Assembly: GCA_017983795.1 (NCBI GenBank)
Contig: JAGOAS010000003.1
Coordinates: forward strand, 80,023-144,022
DNA: 64,000 nucleotides
Direction: 5' to 3'
Source of the DNA: Piscinibacter sp.
GTDB taxonomy: Bacteria > Pseudomonadota > Gammaproteobacteria > Burkholderiales > Burkholderiaceae_C
Shown: piece after piece, positions 63,711 through 64,000 of the stretch
Layout: every line of letters begins with the position of its first letter
How positions within the stretch are numbered: the stretch's first letter is position 1
The notes under the pieces: generated by a model
The model's database searches: none
What the model saw: only the letters and a program-made list of their open reading frames with translations
What the model was told of the DNA's origin: nothing
Translations under genes and position numbers: made by a program

Positions 63711-64000
63711 ATGAAGACCAAACCCTGCCTCGTTCTCGACGACGTCAAACGCATTGCCGCGGCCTCCGAAGCCGAAGCGCTCGCCAACCGCTGGGCGGTG
63801 AGCATCGCCATCGTCGACGACGGCGGCCACCTGCTGTGGCTGCAGCGCCTGGACGGCGCCGCGCCGATCTCCGCGCAGATCGCGCCGGGCAAGGCGCGCA
63901 CAGCCGCGCTGGGCCGTCGCGAGAGCCGCGTCTACGAGGAGATGATCAACCAGGGCCGCGTCTCGTTCCTGAGCGCGCCGGGCCTGGAAGGCCTGCTCGA
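63711..64000 (+). CDS. GlcG/HbpS-family protein (3' end beyond the window)
   Basis: First 96 residues of a small protein of the GlcG/HbpS (haem-binding or cofactor-binding) family. The start MKTKPCLVLDDVKRIAAASE, the strand VSIAIVDDGGHLLWLQRLDG and ISAQIAPGKARTAALGRRES are the family signature. Members are about 130-145 residues, so roughly a third is missing. Ligand not predictable. Confidence 0.88.
   Translation, partial: MKTKPCLVLDDVKRIAAASEAEALANRWAVSIAIVDDGGHLLWLQRLDGAAPISAQIAPGKARTAALGRRESRVYEEMINQGRVSFLSAPGLEGLL

Overview
The window is GC-rich, with G or C at most third codon positions. Its gene orders are typical of Betaproteobacteria: rpsO-pnp, a complete 14-gene nuo operon behind secG and tRNA-Leu, ccmABCDEFGH, and gcvTHP-sdaA behind a tandem glycine riboswitch. 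The family mix and the intergenic repeat types fit Burkholderiales, probably the Rubrivivax/Leptothrix/Methylibium side. This placement is inference. Nearly all of the DNA is chromosomal core; I see no insertion sequence, prophage, CRISPR array or transfer module.

Layout. 1-5576: tail of an aminotransferase, then rpsO, pnp, a quinone oxidoreductase, tpiA and secG. 5731-20335: tRNA-Leu(GAG) and nuoA-N. 20346-28495: NUDIX hydrolase, DUF1178 protein, a divergent FAD oxidoreductase/DUF2069 pair, a YihY-type membrane protein, a PAS-PAS-GGDEF diguanylate cyclase, an alpha/beta hydrolase, metY and a CBS-domain protein. 28527-38528: aroC, a chemoreceptor, an RND adaptor/pump pair, and a second chemoreceptor on the other strand. 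38642-44349: cytochrome c maturation genes ccmA-H. 44350-48267 (minus): nitronate monooxygenase-like enzyme and a TldD/TldE-type pair. 48338-54794 (minus): a sugar ABC transporter preceded by its probable two-component system. 54890-55141: a broken SnoaL-like gene. 55236-61431 (minus): sdaA, gcvP, gcvH, gcvT and the glycine riboswitch. 61470-64000: rlmD, a Bax-inhibitor-1/YccA protein and the start of a GlcG/HbpS-like gene.

The genes form a few clear units. Complex I and the ccm genes serve respiration. The gcvTHP-sdaA unit converts glycine to one-carbon units plus serine, and serine to pyruvate, under glycine control. The response regulator/kinase pair lies directly upstream of the sugar transporter, and both promoter regions carry the same 11-bp-spaced GTTAA repeats. 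Both chemoreceptors have sigma-28 type promoters, tying them to the flagellar regulon.

I found no convincing undescribed system. The observations most worth checking are regulatory: the shared operator repeat, the paired sigma-28 promoters, an apparent class of leaderless promoters, alternative RNA pairings in the rpsO leader, a REP-like palindrome between the sugar-binding protein and its first permease, and a tRNA ending 14 nt before nuoA.
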